The notes under the pieces: model-generated
Told to the model about the DNA's origin: nothing
Seen by the model: the letters and a program-made list of their open reading frames with translations, nothing else
Databases searched by the model: none
DNA from: Kumtagia sp052180275
Lineage (GTDB): Bacteria > Pseudomonadota > Alphaproteobacteria > Rhizobiales > Rhizobiaceae
NCBI RefSeq assembly: GCF_052180275.1
Contig: NZ_CP197465.1
Location: forward strand, 6,696,001-6,760,000
Reading direction: 5' to 3'
Length of the DNA: 64,000 nucleotides
Position numbers and translations under genes: made by a program
Shown: positions 44,382 to 52,602 of the stretch, piece by piece
Layout of the letters: each line of letters opens with the position of its first letter
How positions within the stretch are numbered: position 1 is the first letter of the stretch

Positions 44382-46645
44382 TCGGCCGGCACCGGGTGCG
44401 GTGAAACTCCGGCAATAGTCCTTTCCGGTGGCCTGCCCGTCTTCAGCCGCAAGGCATTGGCGACGACGATGATCGAAGACACCGACATGGCGAGCGCGGC
44501 GATCAGCGGCGTGACGTAGCCGCCGATGGCGACGGGAAGTGCGATCGCATTGTAGAGGATCGCCAGCGCGAAGTTCTGCCGCACGAGCCGGCCCGCTTCA
44601 CGCGCCACTCCGTAGGCGAACGGCACGGCGTCGAGGCTTTCATGCAGGAACACGAAGTCCGCGGCATTGCGCCCGATATCGGCGGCGCTGGCCGGGGCTA
44701 TCGACACATGGGCGGCAGCGAGCGCGGGAGCGTCGTTCAGCCCGTCACCAACCATCAGTGTCTTATGACCCCGTCCCGAGAGACCGGCGAGATGAGCGAC
44801 CTTGTCCGCCGGCAGGAGCCTTGCAGCAAAGTCGCCGATGCCGAGCCGCCGCGCTGTCTCCGACACCGCCCCGATACCGTCGCCGGACAGGATCAGCATC
44901 TTCAAGCCGGCCTCGCGCAGAGCCTCGACAGCCATCCGCGCATCGCGGCGCGGTGTATCCTCGAAGCTGAAGCGGGCGACGAGCTCTCCGTCGCGGGAAA
45001 GCACCGTGCCACCCACGGTCTGCATGTCGCCCTCGGCCAGGGCCCATTCGGCACGGCCGAGACGATAGGTTGCGTCCCCTGCCCTGGCCTCGATGCCCAA
45101 TCCCGCCTGCTCGGCGACATCGGAGAACCGCGCTGCCGACGCGTCGCCGCTTGCCGATGCAAGAGCGCGAGACAAGGGATGGTTGGAATGACGGCCAAGC
45201 TCAGCGGCGATGGCGAGCGCGTCCGGCTCCGCGCTGTCCACACCGGCCAAACGCGGCTGGCCCCGCGTCAGTGTTCCCGTCTTGTCGAAGACGACAGTAT
45301 CGATCTCGGCCAGCCGCTCGATGCCCGACCCGTCCTTGACCATGATACCGTTCTCGAACAGCCGGCGCGCCGCGACCACCTGCACGATCGGCACGGCCAG
45401 ACCCAGCGCGCAAGGGCAGGTGATGATGAGAACCGCGATAGCGATGGTGATGGCGCGGTGCCAGTCGCCGGTCGCCGCAATCCAGCCGAGGAAGGTCAGG
45501 AAAGCGGTGGCGTGGACGACCGGCGAATAGAGCTGCGCGGCGCGGTCGGCCAGCCGCCGGTAATGCGCGCGCCCGCCTTCGGCCGCCTCCATGAGACGGA
45601 TCATTTCTGCAAGGAACGAGCCGTCGGCGCGTGCCGTCGCCGCGATCACCAGCGGGCTGGTCAGGTTGAGCGTGCCGGCGGTCACTGTCGAACCGATGCC
45701 GGCGCGTTGCGGTGCGCTTTCGCCGGTGGCGATGGCGCAGTCGAGATCGGACGCCCCCTCCTCGACGACGCCGTCGACCGGAACGCGGTCGCCGGCTGAA
45801 AGGGCGATCCGCATGCCCGGTTCGATCTCGGCCACCGGCAAGAAGTCTCGGCTACCATTGGCGCGCAGCACGACCGCGCCGCGCGGCCCCAGCCGGACTA
45901 GGGCTCGGACAGCGGTGCGTGCCTTTTCGCGCATGAGATGATCGAGCGTGCGACCGATGAGAAGGAAGAAAATGAGCGATGTCGCCGCGTCGAAATAGGC
46001 ATGCCGGCCATTGTGGATCGTGTCGTAGAGGCTGAGGCCGAAGGCGAGCAGGACACCGATGGAGATCGGCACGTCCATGTTGGTGCGCCCGCGACGAAGC
46101 ACACCCCATGCCGAAAGAAAGAAGATACGGCCGGAATAGAGCAGGCAGACCAGGGCGAGCGCCGCCGAGATCCAGTGGAAGGCTTGCCGCGTCTCGGCTT
46201 CGGCCCCCGACCAGACCGACACGGACAGAAGCATGATGTTCATGGCCGCGAAGCCGGCGACCGCCAGAGCGCGCACGAGCCGGGAGAGTTCAGGATCCGT
46301 CTTGTCGTCGCCGGCGTCAAACAGATGCGCCGGATAGCCTATGCCGGCGAGAGTCTCGGCAATCGGCGGCGCTGCGTCGCCTCGCCATTTGACCGCGACA
46401 CGCTTGGTGGAGAGGTTGACGCGCGCATGTTCGACTGAGGGCAGGCGCGAGAGCGCGCTCTCCACGTTGCGGATACAGGCTGCGCAATGAACACCGGGAA
46501 CGGAGAGGTCCGACTGGCGCAGCCCGTCGCCCAGATCGCGGCTGGCGAGAAAAGTCTCCTCACGCGATGGCGGCCTGCCGATCTCGGCAGCAACCTCCGC
46601 GCCGGGTGCGCAGCAGGTCACCTGATGGCCCTGCAACTGTGCCAT
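44378..46645 (-). CDS. ccoI: copper-transporting P-type ATPase of cbb3 assembly
   Basis: A 755-aa protein from ATG 46645, overlapping the DUF2189 gene end by 28 bases. The N-terminal heavy-metal domain has GVHCAACIRNVE (about residue 56). The membrane CPC motif is in ITCPCALGLAVP. The phosphorylation site is DKTGTLT and the hinge is MVGDGLNDAPALAAAH. CcoI/FixI exports copper across the inner membrane for the CuB centre of CcoN. The N-terminus carries extra cysteines (VTCCAPG), possibly a second metal site. Confidence 0.93.
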   Translation of the reverse strand: MAQLQGHQVTCCAPGAEVAAEIGRPPSREETFLASRDLGDGLRQSDLSVPGVHCAACIRNVESALSRLPSVEHARVNLSTKRVAVKWRGDAAPPIAETLAGIGYPAHLFDAGDDKTDPELSRLVRALAVAGFAAMNIMLLSVSVWSGAEAETRQAFHWISAALALVCLLYSGRIFFLSAWGVLRRGRTNMDVPISIGVLLAFGLSLYDTIHNGRHAYFDAATSLIFFLLIGRTLDHLMREKARTAVRALVRLGPRGAVVLRANGSRDFLPVAEIEPGMRIALSAGDRVPVDGVVEEGASDLDCAIATGESAPQRAGIGSTVTAGTLNLTSPLVIAATARADGSFLAEMIRLMEAAEGGRAHYRRLADRAAQLYSPVVHATAFLTFLGWIAATGDWHRAITIAIAVLIITCPCALGLAVPIVQVVAARRLFENGIMVKDGSGIERLAEIDTVVFDKTGTLTRGQPRLAGVDSAEPDALAIAAELGRHSNHPLSRALASASGDASAARFSDVAEQAGLGIEARAGDATYRLGRAEWALAEGDMQTVGGTVLSRDGELVARFSFEDTPRRDARMAVEALREAGLKMLILSGDGIGAVSETARRLGIGDFAARLLPADKVAHLAGLSGRGHKTLMVGDGLNDAPALAAAHVSIAPASAADIGRNAADFVFLHESLDAVPFAYGVAREAGRLVRQNFALAILYNAIALPVAIGGYVTPLIAALAMSVSSIIVVANALRLKTGRPPERTIAGVSPHPVPAE

Positions 46646-47403
46646 GTCGCATGGCCGAGCAGCGGAAACACGACGATCAGGCCAAGAAGCCCCGTCGCCA
46701 CGCTCACGACGAACAGCGCCAGCACGATCGCGCCCCAGGCGAGCATCACCGGCAAATTGTTCCATACGAGCGAGATGCTCGTGCCCATGGCGGTGAACGC
46801 ATCGGTCTTCTCGTCCAGCAGCATCGGCACGGCGAAGGTGCTGATGGCGAAGGAGAAGGCCGCGAACAATCCCCCGGCGGCCGTGCCGACGACGAGCATG
46901 CCCCAGCCCTCGGGCGTCGTCAGCAGCATGGAGAAAACGCGGTCGAGTCCCGGAAATGGCCTGAGTCCGAAGAACAGCGCGTAGATGATCACGGCGGCGC
47001 GCATCCACACCAGCATCAGCAGGCACAGGATCGCGCCAGTGAACCAGACCTGCGCGCCGGAAGCCGCCTGGACGAACACCATGCGGCCAAGGCTGACGGG
47101 CTGGCCGGCCTCGATGTCCCTGCTCTTCTGGTAGAGGCCAATCGCGATGAGCGGCCCGACAACCATGAAGCCGGCCAGCGCCGGGAACAGGATATAGTCC
47201 AGTCCCAGCGCGAACAGACCCCAGATGATGGCGAGCGATACTGCGAAGACCGCGAGTCCGTAGACGAGGCTTGGCGCCGGACGGTTCCACAGATCGCGCC
47301 AGCCTTCTCCCAGCCAGCCGAGCGCGGCGCCTGCCGGCAGGTTGCGGCGGCGTTGCGCGGCAAGGGGGACCGGAGCGGTTTCAGCCTGGTCGAGCGTACC
47401 CAT
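46618..47403 (-). CDS. DUF2189 integral membrane protein in the cbb3 operon
   Basis: A 261-aa protein with about six membrane helices. Family blocks are WLGEGWRDLWNRPAPSLVYG near the N-terminus, FPALAGFMVVGPLIAIGLYQ in the middle, and FPLLGHATWHSCRAI at the end; the conserved HA-W-H is at the C-terminus. DUF2189 proteins are found in alphaproteobacteria next to cytochrome oxidase genes; their function is unknown to me. Here it sits between the 72-aa protein and ccoI, where ccoG and ccoH would be expected. Confidence 0.85.
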   Translation of the reverse strand: MGTLDQAETAPVPLAAQRRRNLPAGAALGWLGEGWRDLWNRPAPSLVYGLAVFAVSLAIIWGLFALGLDYILFPALAGFMVVGPLIAIGLYQKSRDIEAGQPVSLGRMVFVQAASGAQVWFTGAILCLLMLVWMRAAVIIYALFFGLRPFPGLDRVFSMLLTTPEGWGMLVVGTAAGGLFAAFSFAISTFAVPMLLDEKTDAFTAMGTSISLVWNNLPVMLAWGAIVLALFVVSVATGLLGLIVVFPLLGHATWHSCRAIR

Positions 47404-47415
47404 GAGCGTTCTCCC

Positions 47416-47634
47416 TCAACACGACGATCTGGCGGCGCGGTACACCCCGGTTGCCCCGGCATCCTTCAGGTGCGGCACGCAATCGGGCTGCGAGACGAGC
47501 GCCACATAGACCAGATGGGCGTTGGCGGCGGCAAGCAGGAGGCCAGCCGCCAATGCGCCCATCAACGAAAGGCCCTTCCAGCCCAGCAGGCCGGGACGCA
47601 CAGCCGCCGCCACGTTCTTCTGCCCGGCCATCAT
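47416..47634 (-). CDS. 72-aa single-helix membrane protein between ccoP and DUF2189
   Basis: Starts at ATG 47634, overlapping the ccoP stop (ATGA), so translation is coupled. One membrane helix (about 22-42, LSLMGALAAGLLLAAANAHL) is followed by VYVALVSQPDCVPHLK and a short tail ending RSSC. The tail has two cysteines, a possible disulfide or metal site. It is far shorter than CcoH and lacks its domain. I do not recognise the family. The position suggests an oxidase assembly or accessory subunit. Confidence 0.75.
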   Translation of the reverse strand: MMAGQKNVAAAVRPGLLGWKGLSLMGALAAGLLLAAANAHLVYVALVSQPDCVPHLKDAGATGVYRAARSSC

Positions 47635-48512
47635 GGCGTGACCCCTCCCAGGGAATAGACGTAGAGGGTCAGTATCTTGAGGTCGGTGGGAGGCAGCCTG
47701 CCGCCCCAATTCGGCATGTGGCCCTGGCGACCGCCATAAACCGTCGAATAGACGGTCTGGAGGTTGCCTCCATATATCCAGTGACTGTCCGTAAGGTCCG
47801 GCGCCCCGAATTCGCGATTGCCCTTGGCGTCCTCGCCATGACAGGAGGCGCAGTTCGCGGCAAAGACCTCCCGGCCACTTGAAAGCGCGGCTTCGTCCAC
47901 GCCGGACGAGGCTTCGCCCGAAAGAGATCGGACATAGGCGACCACACTGCCGATCTGATCCCGCGACAGAATGCCGTCGCGCCCGAAGGCGGGCATCTGG
48001 GAAACGCGCGTGTCGTCATTGGTGGAATTGATGCCGAGGCGGACGGTCTCTTCGATCGTCTCCGGCTCGCCGCCCCACAGCCAGCTTTTCGCCGCGAGAT
48101 TGGGGAACCCGGGACCCCCGGTGGCATTGATGCCGTGGCAGGCGGCGCAATTGTCCGCAAACAGGGTGCGGCCCGTCTCCCGCACGTGGTGCATCAGAGC
48201 CTCGTCGCCGAGCGCCTCGGAATAGCTGGTCGCCGTCAGCTTTTCCGCCCAGGCCGCGTTGCGCTCGGCCGCCGCCTCCTCGACCTGGCGGGTCACGACA
48301 TTCCGCTGGTCGATGCCCAGCAGGCCCTTTGTGTAGGTCCAGCCGAGCGGCCAGGCTGGCATCAGCAGCCAGTAGCCGATGGCGAACAGGATTCCGGCCG
48401 CCAGAAAAAAGAGCACGACACGAGGCACCGGCGTATTGAGTTCCTCGATGCCGTTCCACTCATGCCCGGTGGTGGTCCGGCCCGTTACGGGATCAAGCTT
48501 TTCCGTTGCCAT
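47631..48512 (-). CDS. ccoP: cbb3 oxidase dihaem cytochrome c subunit CcoP
   Basis: A 293-aa protein. It has the N-terminal CcoP segment HEWNGIEELNTPVPR, one membrane helix (about 31-50), and two class I cytochrome c domains with CAACH (122-126) and CASCH (221-225). The distal methionines are within the MPAFG and MPNWG motifs. It passes electrons from cytochrome c to CcoO on the periplasmic side. ATG 48512 follows the ccoQ stop by 3 bases; GTG 48515 is also open. Confidence 0.95.
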   Translation of the reverse strand: MATEKLDPVTGRTTTGHEWNGIEELNTPVPRVVLFFLAAGILFAIGYWLLMPAWPLGWTYTKGLLGIDQRNVVTRQVEEAAAERNAAWAEKLTATSYSEALGDEALMHHVRETGRTLFADNCAACHGINATGGPGFPNLAAKSWLWGGEPETIEETVRLGINSTNDDTRVSQMPAFGRDGILSRDQIGSVVAYVRSLSGEASSGVDEAALSSGREVFAANCASCHGEDAKGNREFGAPDLTDSHWIYGGNLQTVYSTVYGGRQGHMPNWGGRLPPTDLKILTLYVYSLGGVTP

Positions 48513-48515
48513 CAC

Positions 48516-48686
48516 CTAGTCCCCCGGCCTGTCGTCCTTGTCGAGAATGCTCTTTTTGGCGCGGTCGAACCGTTTTTTGTTCGAAGGCCAGAACGTGTAG
48601 ATCAGAACGGCGACGGCCAGCGCCAAGAGGTAGAACAACCCCCAGCTCTTGGCGAAGCCGACGATCGAGTCATGATCGAGTTCCAT
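48516..48686 (-). CDS. ccoQ: cbb3 oxidase small subunit CcoQ
   Basis: A 56-aa protein from ATG 48686, 4 bases after ccoO. One membrane helix (SWGLFYLLALAVAVLIYTFW) and the conserved post-helix motif WPSNKKRFDRAKKSIL, followed by an acidic tail. CcoQ stabilises the interaction of CcoP with the CcoNO core. Confidence 0.94.
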   Translation of the reverse strand: MELDHDSIVGFAKSWGLFYLLALAVAVLIYTFWPSNKKRFDRAKKSILDKDDRPGD

Positions 48687-48690
48687 CGCC

Positions 48691-49422
48691 TCATTCTCCC
48701 GCGGCTGCCGTCTGTTTGAACGCCGCGTCGGTGAGCTTGCCGAGGATCTGGAGATAAGCGACCAGGGCATCCATCTCGGTTACCCGGCCCGGATCGCCGT
48801 CGAAGGCGCGGACGTTGGTCGCTGCTCCGTATCGCTCGGCAACGCCGCCGGAAGCGTCGCTGTCCGGCGTCGCCTGACCAAAGGCGTCGGACGTCGCGTT
48901 CTGTATCATCTCTTCCGTGTAGGGGACCCCAACCGCGCGCTGCGCGGCGAGATGCTCGCCAAGATCGTCGATCCTGAGCGAATTGCGCTCCAGCCAGCCG
49001 TAGCGCGGCATGATCGATTCCGGGACCACATCGCGCGGATTGTTGAGATGGGCGACATGCCAGGCATCGGAATATTTGCTGCCGAGCCGCGCCAGATCCG
49101 GGCCGGTGCGCTTCGATCCCCACAACATCGGGTGGTCGTAGCGCGACTCGACCGCCAGCGAGTAAGGACCGTAGCGCTCGACTTCGTCGCGCAGCGTGCG
49201 GATCATCTGTGAATGGCAGGCGTAGCAGCCCTCACGGATGTAGATGTTGCGTCCTGCGAGTTCGAGCGGCGTGTAGAGGCGCATGTCGGGCGCCTCCTCG
49301 ACGGTCTCCTGTATGGTGAAGAGCGGCGCGATCTCGACGAAGCCGCCAATCGCCGACACGCCGACGATGGCCAGCACGAAGCCGATGGCGCTGCGTTCGA
49401 GCTTGCGATGGAATTCGGGCAT
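48691..49422 (-). CDS. ccoO: cbb3 oxidase monohaem cytochrome c subunit CcoO
   Basis: A 243-aa protein with an N-terminal membrane anchor (about 11-33) and the haem c site CYACHSQMI (C66, C69, H70). FixO-typical segments are LELAGRNIYIREG, VESRYDHPMLWGSKRTGPDLARLG and MPRYGWL, where a methionine is the distal ligand. It lies 6 bases after ccoN. Confidence 0.95.
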   Translation of the reverse strand: MPEFHRKLERSAIGFVLAIVGVSAIGGFVEIAPLFTIQETVEEAPDMRLYTPLELAGRNIYIREGCYACHSQMIRTLRDEVERYGPYSLAVESRYDHPMLWGSKRTGPDLARLGSKYSDAWHVAHLNNPRDVVPESIMPRYGWLERNSLRIDDLGEHLAAQRAVGVPYTEEMIQNATSDAFGQATPDSDASGGVAERYGAATNVRAFDGDPGRVTEMDALVAYLQILGKLTDAAFKQTAAAGE

Positions 49423-49428
49423 GACGGT

Positions 49429-51090
49429 TTACTCCCCGGGCTGGACGGCTGCGCCGGCAGGCAGATCCGCCTCGGCCTCGCGTGCGGTCGTCCCTAGCCG
49501 CGACATACGGATTGTCATCCAGACATTGTACGAGCCGACGATTGCGCCGATCAGGAAGAACAGGCCGCCGATCGTGCGCGCGATGTAGTAGGGGTGCATC
49601 GCGACCAGGCTGTCGATGAACGAATAGGCGAGTGTTCCGCTGTCATTGTAGGTCCGCCACATCAGCCCCTGGATGATGCCGGAGTTCCACATGGCGAAGA
49701 CGTAGATGATGGTACCGGTCAGCGCGAGCCAGAAATGGACCTCGACCAGCTTGGGCGAGTACATCCTCTCCTGCTTCCACATCCACGGCACCAGCGCATA
49801 GATGGAGCCGAAGGTGATCATCGCCACCCAGCCGAGCGCGCCGGCGTGCACATGGCCGACCGTCCAGTCGGTATAGTGCGAGAGCGAGTTGACTGCCCGG
49901 ATCGCCATGAACGACCCCTCGAAGGTCGACAGCCCGTAGAAAACGGCCGCCACCATCATGAAGCGCAGCGTCGCGTCGTCGCGCACCTTGTGCCAGGCGC
50001 CGTTGAGGGTGGCGAGCGCGTTGCCGGCCGAGGCCCAGGACGGGACCAGCAGCACCACCGAGAAGGTCATGCCGAGCGTCTGCACCCATTGCGGCAGCGC
50101 CGTGTAGTGCAGGTGGTGAGAGCCCGCCCACATATACATGAAGGTGATGCCCCAGAAGCTGATGATGGAGAGCCGGTAGGAGAAGATCGGTCGGCCGGCG
50201 CGCTTGGGCAGGTAGTAGTACATCATGCCGAGGAAACCGGCCGTCAGGAAGAAGGCGACGGCGTTGTGGCCGTACCACCACTGCGTCATGGCGTCCTGCA
50301 CGCCCGAGAACAGCGAATAGCTCTTGGCATGACCGAATGACACCGGCACGGCGAGGTTGTTGACGATGTGCAGAACCGCCACGACCAGGATAAAGGCCAT
50401 GTAGTACCAGTTGGCGACGTAGATATGCGGTTCCTTCCGTCGCGCCAGCGTGCGGATGTAGATCAGGAAGTACACGACCCAGACAACGACGAGCCAGATG
50501 TCGGCATACCATTCGGGCTCGGCGTACTCCTTGGACTGGGTCAGCCCCATCAGGTAGCCGCTGGCGGCTAGCACGCAGAACAAATTGTAGCCGATCAGCA
50601 CGAACCATGGGCTGAACTGGTCGGGCAGGCGCGCCCGCGTTGTCCGCTGCAGCACATGGAAGGAGGTGGCGATCAGGGCGTTGCCGCCGAAGCCGAAAAT
50701 AACCCCGCTGGTATGCACCGGCCTGAGGCGGCCGAAACTCGCCCATGCCTGATCGACGAAGGTCAGTTCCGGCCAGGCGAGAAGCGCTGCGACCCAGACG
50801 CCGAAGAACATGCCGACGACCGCCCAGGCCATCGACAGCACGATGCCCGCCCTGGTCGGATCGTCATAATAACGGGAAAGCCGGCCCTCGTCGGGCTCGG
50901 GTTCATAATACCCGGCCATCACCACGAAGGCCACGCCGAGGCTGAAGGCAAGCACGATGAAGCCGTGAACCCCCAGCGCATCGCCGCGCCCGCCAACCGC
51001 CATGGCCAGGCCGATCGCCGCGAGCAGAAAGAGGGTGACGAGGGAACATTGCCGTTCAGTGACTGTAAGCCCGGAAACCACCTTGACCAT
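49429..51090 (-). CDS. ccoN: cbb3 oxidase catalytic subunit CcoN
   Basis: A 553-aa haem-copper oxidase subunit I with 12 to 14 helices. It has the low-spin haem ligand region RPVHTSGVIFGFGGNA, the CuB region WYGHNAVAFFLTAGFLGMMYYYLPK (its tyrosine and histidines), HHLHYTA for the other CuB histidines, and TDWTVGHVHAGALGWVAMI for the haem ligands of helix X. It reduces O2 with high affinity, pumps protons in the inner membrane, and supports microaerobic growth. It starts 9 bases after the Rrf2 gene. Confidence 0.96.
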   Translation of the reverse strand: MVKVVSGLTVTERQCSLVTLFLLAAIGLAMAVGGRGDALGVHGFIVLAFSLGVAFVVMAGYYEPEPDEGRLSRYYDDPTRAGIVLSMAWAVVGMFFGVWVAALLAWPELTFVDQAWASFGRLRPVHTSGVIFGFGGNALIATSFHVLQRTTRARLPDQFSPWFVLIGYNLFCVLAASGYLMGLTQSKEYAEPEWYADIWLVVVWVVYFLIYIRTLARRKEPHIYVANWYYMAFILVVAVLHIVNNLAVPVSFGHAKSYSLFSGVQDAMTQWWYGHNAVAFFLTAGFLGMMYYYLPKRAGRPIFSYRLSIISFWGITFMYMWAGSHHLHYTALPQWVQTLGMTFSVVLLVPSWASAGNALATLNGAWHKVRDDATLRFMMVAAVFYGLSTFEGSFMAIRAVNSLSHYTDWTVGHVHAGALGWVAMITFGSIYALVPWMWKQERMYSPKLVEVHFWLALTGTIIYVFAMWNSGIIQGLMWRTYNDSGTLAYSFIDSLVAMHPYYIARTIGGLFFLIGAIVGSYNVWMTIRMSRLGTTAREAEADLPAGAAVQPGE

Positions 51091-51099
51091 GTCTCGACC

Positions 51100-51540
51100 T
51101 CATGCCGCCCGCAGATCGATGTCCAGAAGAAATTCTAGCACTCTTCTATTACCAACGATGTCTGCCAAAGTATATTTGTCAAAGACCGCCAAATAGGCGC
51201 CCAGGGCCTCGCCGAAGATGCCTTTCAGCCGACAGGCCGGCGAAATGGGGCAGTTGCCCCCCTGCATGCACTCCACCAACGCGAAGTCCTCCTCGGTCGA
51301 GCGCACCAGCGCTCCGATATTGATGTTTTCCGGCATCTTCCCCAGGCGGATGCCGCCGGCACGACCGCGCGTGGTCTCGATGAAGCCCAGATTACGAAGC
51401 CTGAGCGCCACCTTGAGCAGGTGATTGCGCGACAATCCGTATGCCCCAGCAACGTCGCTCACGGTACAGGACTGATCTTGCCGCATTGAGACGTAGATCA
51501 ACATTCTGAGCGCATAGTCGGTGTGAAGCGTCATGCGCAT
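51100..51540 (-). CDS. Rrf2-family Fe-S transcriptional regulator
   Basis: A 146-aa protein. It starts at ATG 51540 or 51534; the latter gives the usual MTLHTDYALRML. The winged helix has VSDVAGAYGLSRNHLLKVALRL and TTRGRAGGIRL. Three cysteines C91, C97 and C103 (ECMQGGNC-PISPAC) form the CX5CX5C cluster site of NsrR/IscR-like sensors. It lies between a small membrane protein gene (3-base gap) and ccoN, so it is autoregulated with the oxidase operon. NO, O2 or iron-sulfur status is the likely signal. NsrR-type assignment is inference. Confidence 0.9.
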   Translation of the reverse strand: MRMTLHTDYALRMLIYVSMRQDQSCTVSDVAGAYGLSRNHLLKVALRLRNLGFIETTRGRAGGIRLGKMPENINIGALVRSTEEDFALVECMQGGNCPISPACRLKGIFGEALGAYLAVFDKYTLADIVGNRRVLEFLLDIDLRAA

Positions 51541-51543
51541 CGG

Positions 51544-51906
51544 CTAGGCCCGTTCCGAAACGGCCGGCCTGGCCACCCGACCGAGAGCATCGACGGCGAG
51601 CCCGGGTAGCAGCACGGCCTTCGTGACCTCTCCAGCAACGTACCAGAGATGATGGTCGGAGCCTGAAATCGCCGCGCCCAGTTCGACCTTACTGAACACT
51701 GCGAAATTAACGCGTCTGACGTCGAGCGCAATAGGACGATCGAGCGACAGCGCCCGGAACTTCACAGGCGTGGCGAGGAAGGAGACCCCGAGCAGAAGGC
51801 CGAGCCACGAAGCTGCCAGGAACGCGAAAACAGCTTCCCCGGCCCTGCGTCTCATTCGCGCCGCTTGCGGCCTCGTCGATTGCCGTGGCCGCACAAGATC
51901 GACCAT
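51544..51906 (-). CDS. small membrane protein, possibly internally deleted
   Basis: A 120-aa frame from ATG 51906, behind AGGGGTGA. EAVFAFLAASWLGLLLGVSF and LATPVKFRALSLDRPIALD form the first part, which resembles a known kind of small hydrophobic protein with an ATPVKF motif. The second half (SGSDHHLWYVAGEVTKAVLL) is less hydrophobic than expected, and helices seem to be missing. It is the first gene of the oxidase operon, preceded by a good palindrome. Function unknown. Confidence 0.6.
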   Translation of the reverse strand: MVDLVRPRQSTRPQAARMRRRAGEAVFAFLAASWLGLLLGVSFLATPVKFRALSLDRPIALDVRRVNFAVFSKVELGAAISGSDHHLWYVAGEVTKAVLLPGLAVDALGRVARPAVSERA

Positions 51907-51920
51907 CACTCACCCCTTTT

Positions 51921-51945
51921 TAACTGGCATTCAAGATACCACTTA
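51921..51945. promoter_or_regulatory. 25-bp imperfect palindrome, candidate Rrf2 operator
   Basis: TAACTGGCAT (51921-51930) and ATACCACTTA (51936-51945) are inverted arms matching at 8 of 10 positions around a 5-base centre. It starts 15 bases upstream of the first gene of the oxidase operon. The size and symmetry suit an Rrf2 dimer such as NsrR. No clear FNR/FixK box (TTGAT-N4-ATCAA) was seen here. Confidence 0.6.
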
Positions 51946-52061
51946 TCAGGCGCTTGTCATCATCCCAACAGCCCAAAGCGTCGCAGAGACATATTGCCTC
52001 AATCCGGCTTGCCGATTCAGCCAGGTCGCGGCAGGAGCCCGCCGTTGGAATCCGGCAATCA

Positions 52062-52300
52062 GAAGGCCTATTTTCGCACCGACGACGAGATCGGCCTCCG
52101 CCACGAAGGAGTGGCGGCGCACTTTGCCTGCGCGATCGATGAGAACAAGGTTGGGTGTGCCACGCATGCCATAGTGGCCAGTATCGGCCGGCCGGCCTAT
52201 CGACATCGATCGGAACGGTCAGCCATGCTCGTGGATGAACGCAGCCAGTGCTGTCGGCGTCATCGCCATCAAACGGCTTGAAAAACCGACTCTGACGCAC
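52062..52300 (-). pseudogene. redoxin (thioredoxin/TlpA-like) gene relic
   Basis: Leftward pieces in different frames follow the order of a redoxin protein: AMTPTALAAFIHEHG, then LTVPIDVDRPAG, then YGMRGTPNLVLIDRAGKVRR and ADLVVGAKIGLLIAG. The N-terminal CxxC part is missing. Several frameshifts make it non-functional. It lies between the oxidase operon promoter and an IS3 relic. Confidence 0.65.
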
Positions 52301-52369
52301 ATTCGGTGGTGACCGATGACGCCCGCGAGATCGAGACCAGTTCGCACTGGCGGCAGATCGAGAGCCGTG

Positions 52370-52502
52370 GTTCGGATGAAGCTGGTGCTTCGTCGCCAAC
52401 TCGATAAACGTCCGCTCGTCGCGGATCGCTTCAAGCGCAACCTTGGCCTTGAACTCGGCCCAGAACCTTCCGCGTGTCGTCCTGCCGGATCGTCCTTTTC
52501 AT
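52370..52502 (-). pseudogene. IS3-family transposase OrfA relic
   Basis: From ATG 52502 (MKRTIRQDDTR) a frameshift leads to RFWAEFKAKVALEAIRDERT and FIELATKHQLHPN. This is the start of the helix-turn-helix OrfA of IS3-group elements. It is cut off at HPN by the redoxin relic. The AT-rich CTGTCTCAAAATCC just upstream (about 52524-52537) may be part of an element end. It marks the right border of the oxidase block. Confidence 0.7.
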
Positions 52503-52602
52503 CGAGCGATCCACCTTATGCCCCTGTCTCAAAATCCGGGACCACCTCCCAGTTCGCCCCTCCTCAGCGAGCGGTTAACTTTACGGTGCCAAGAGGCCGC
52601 TG

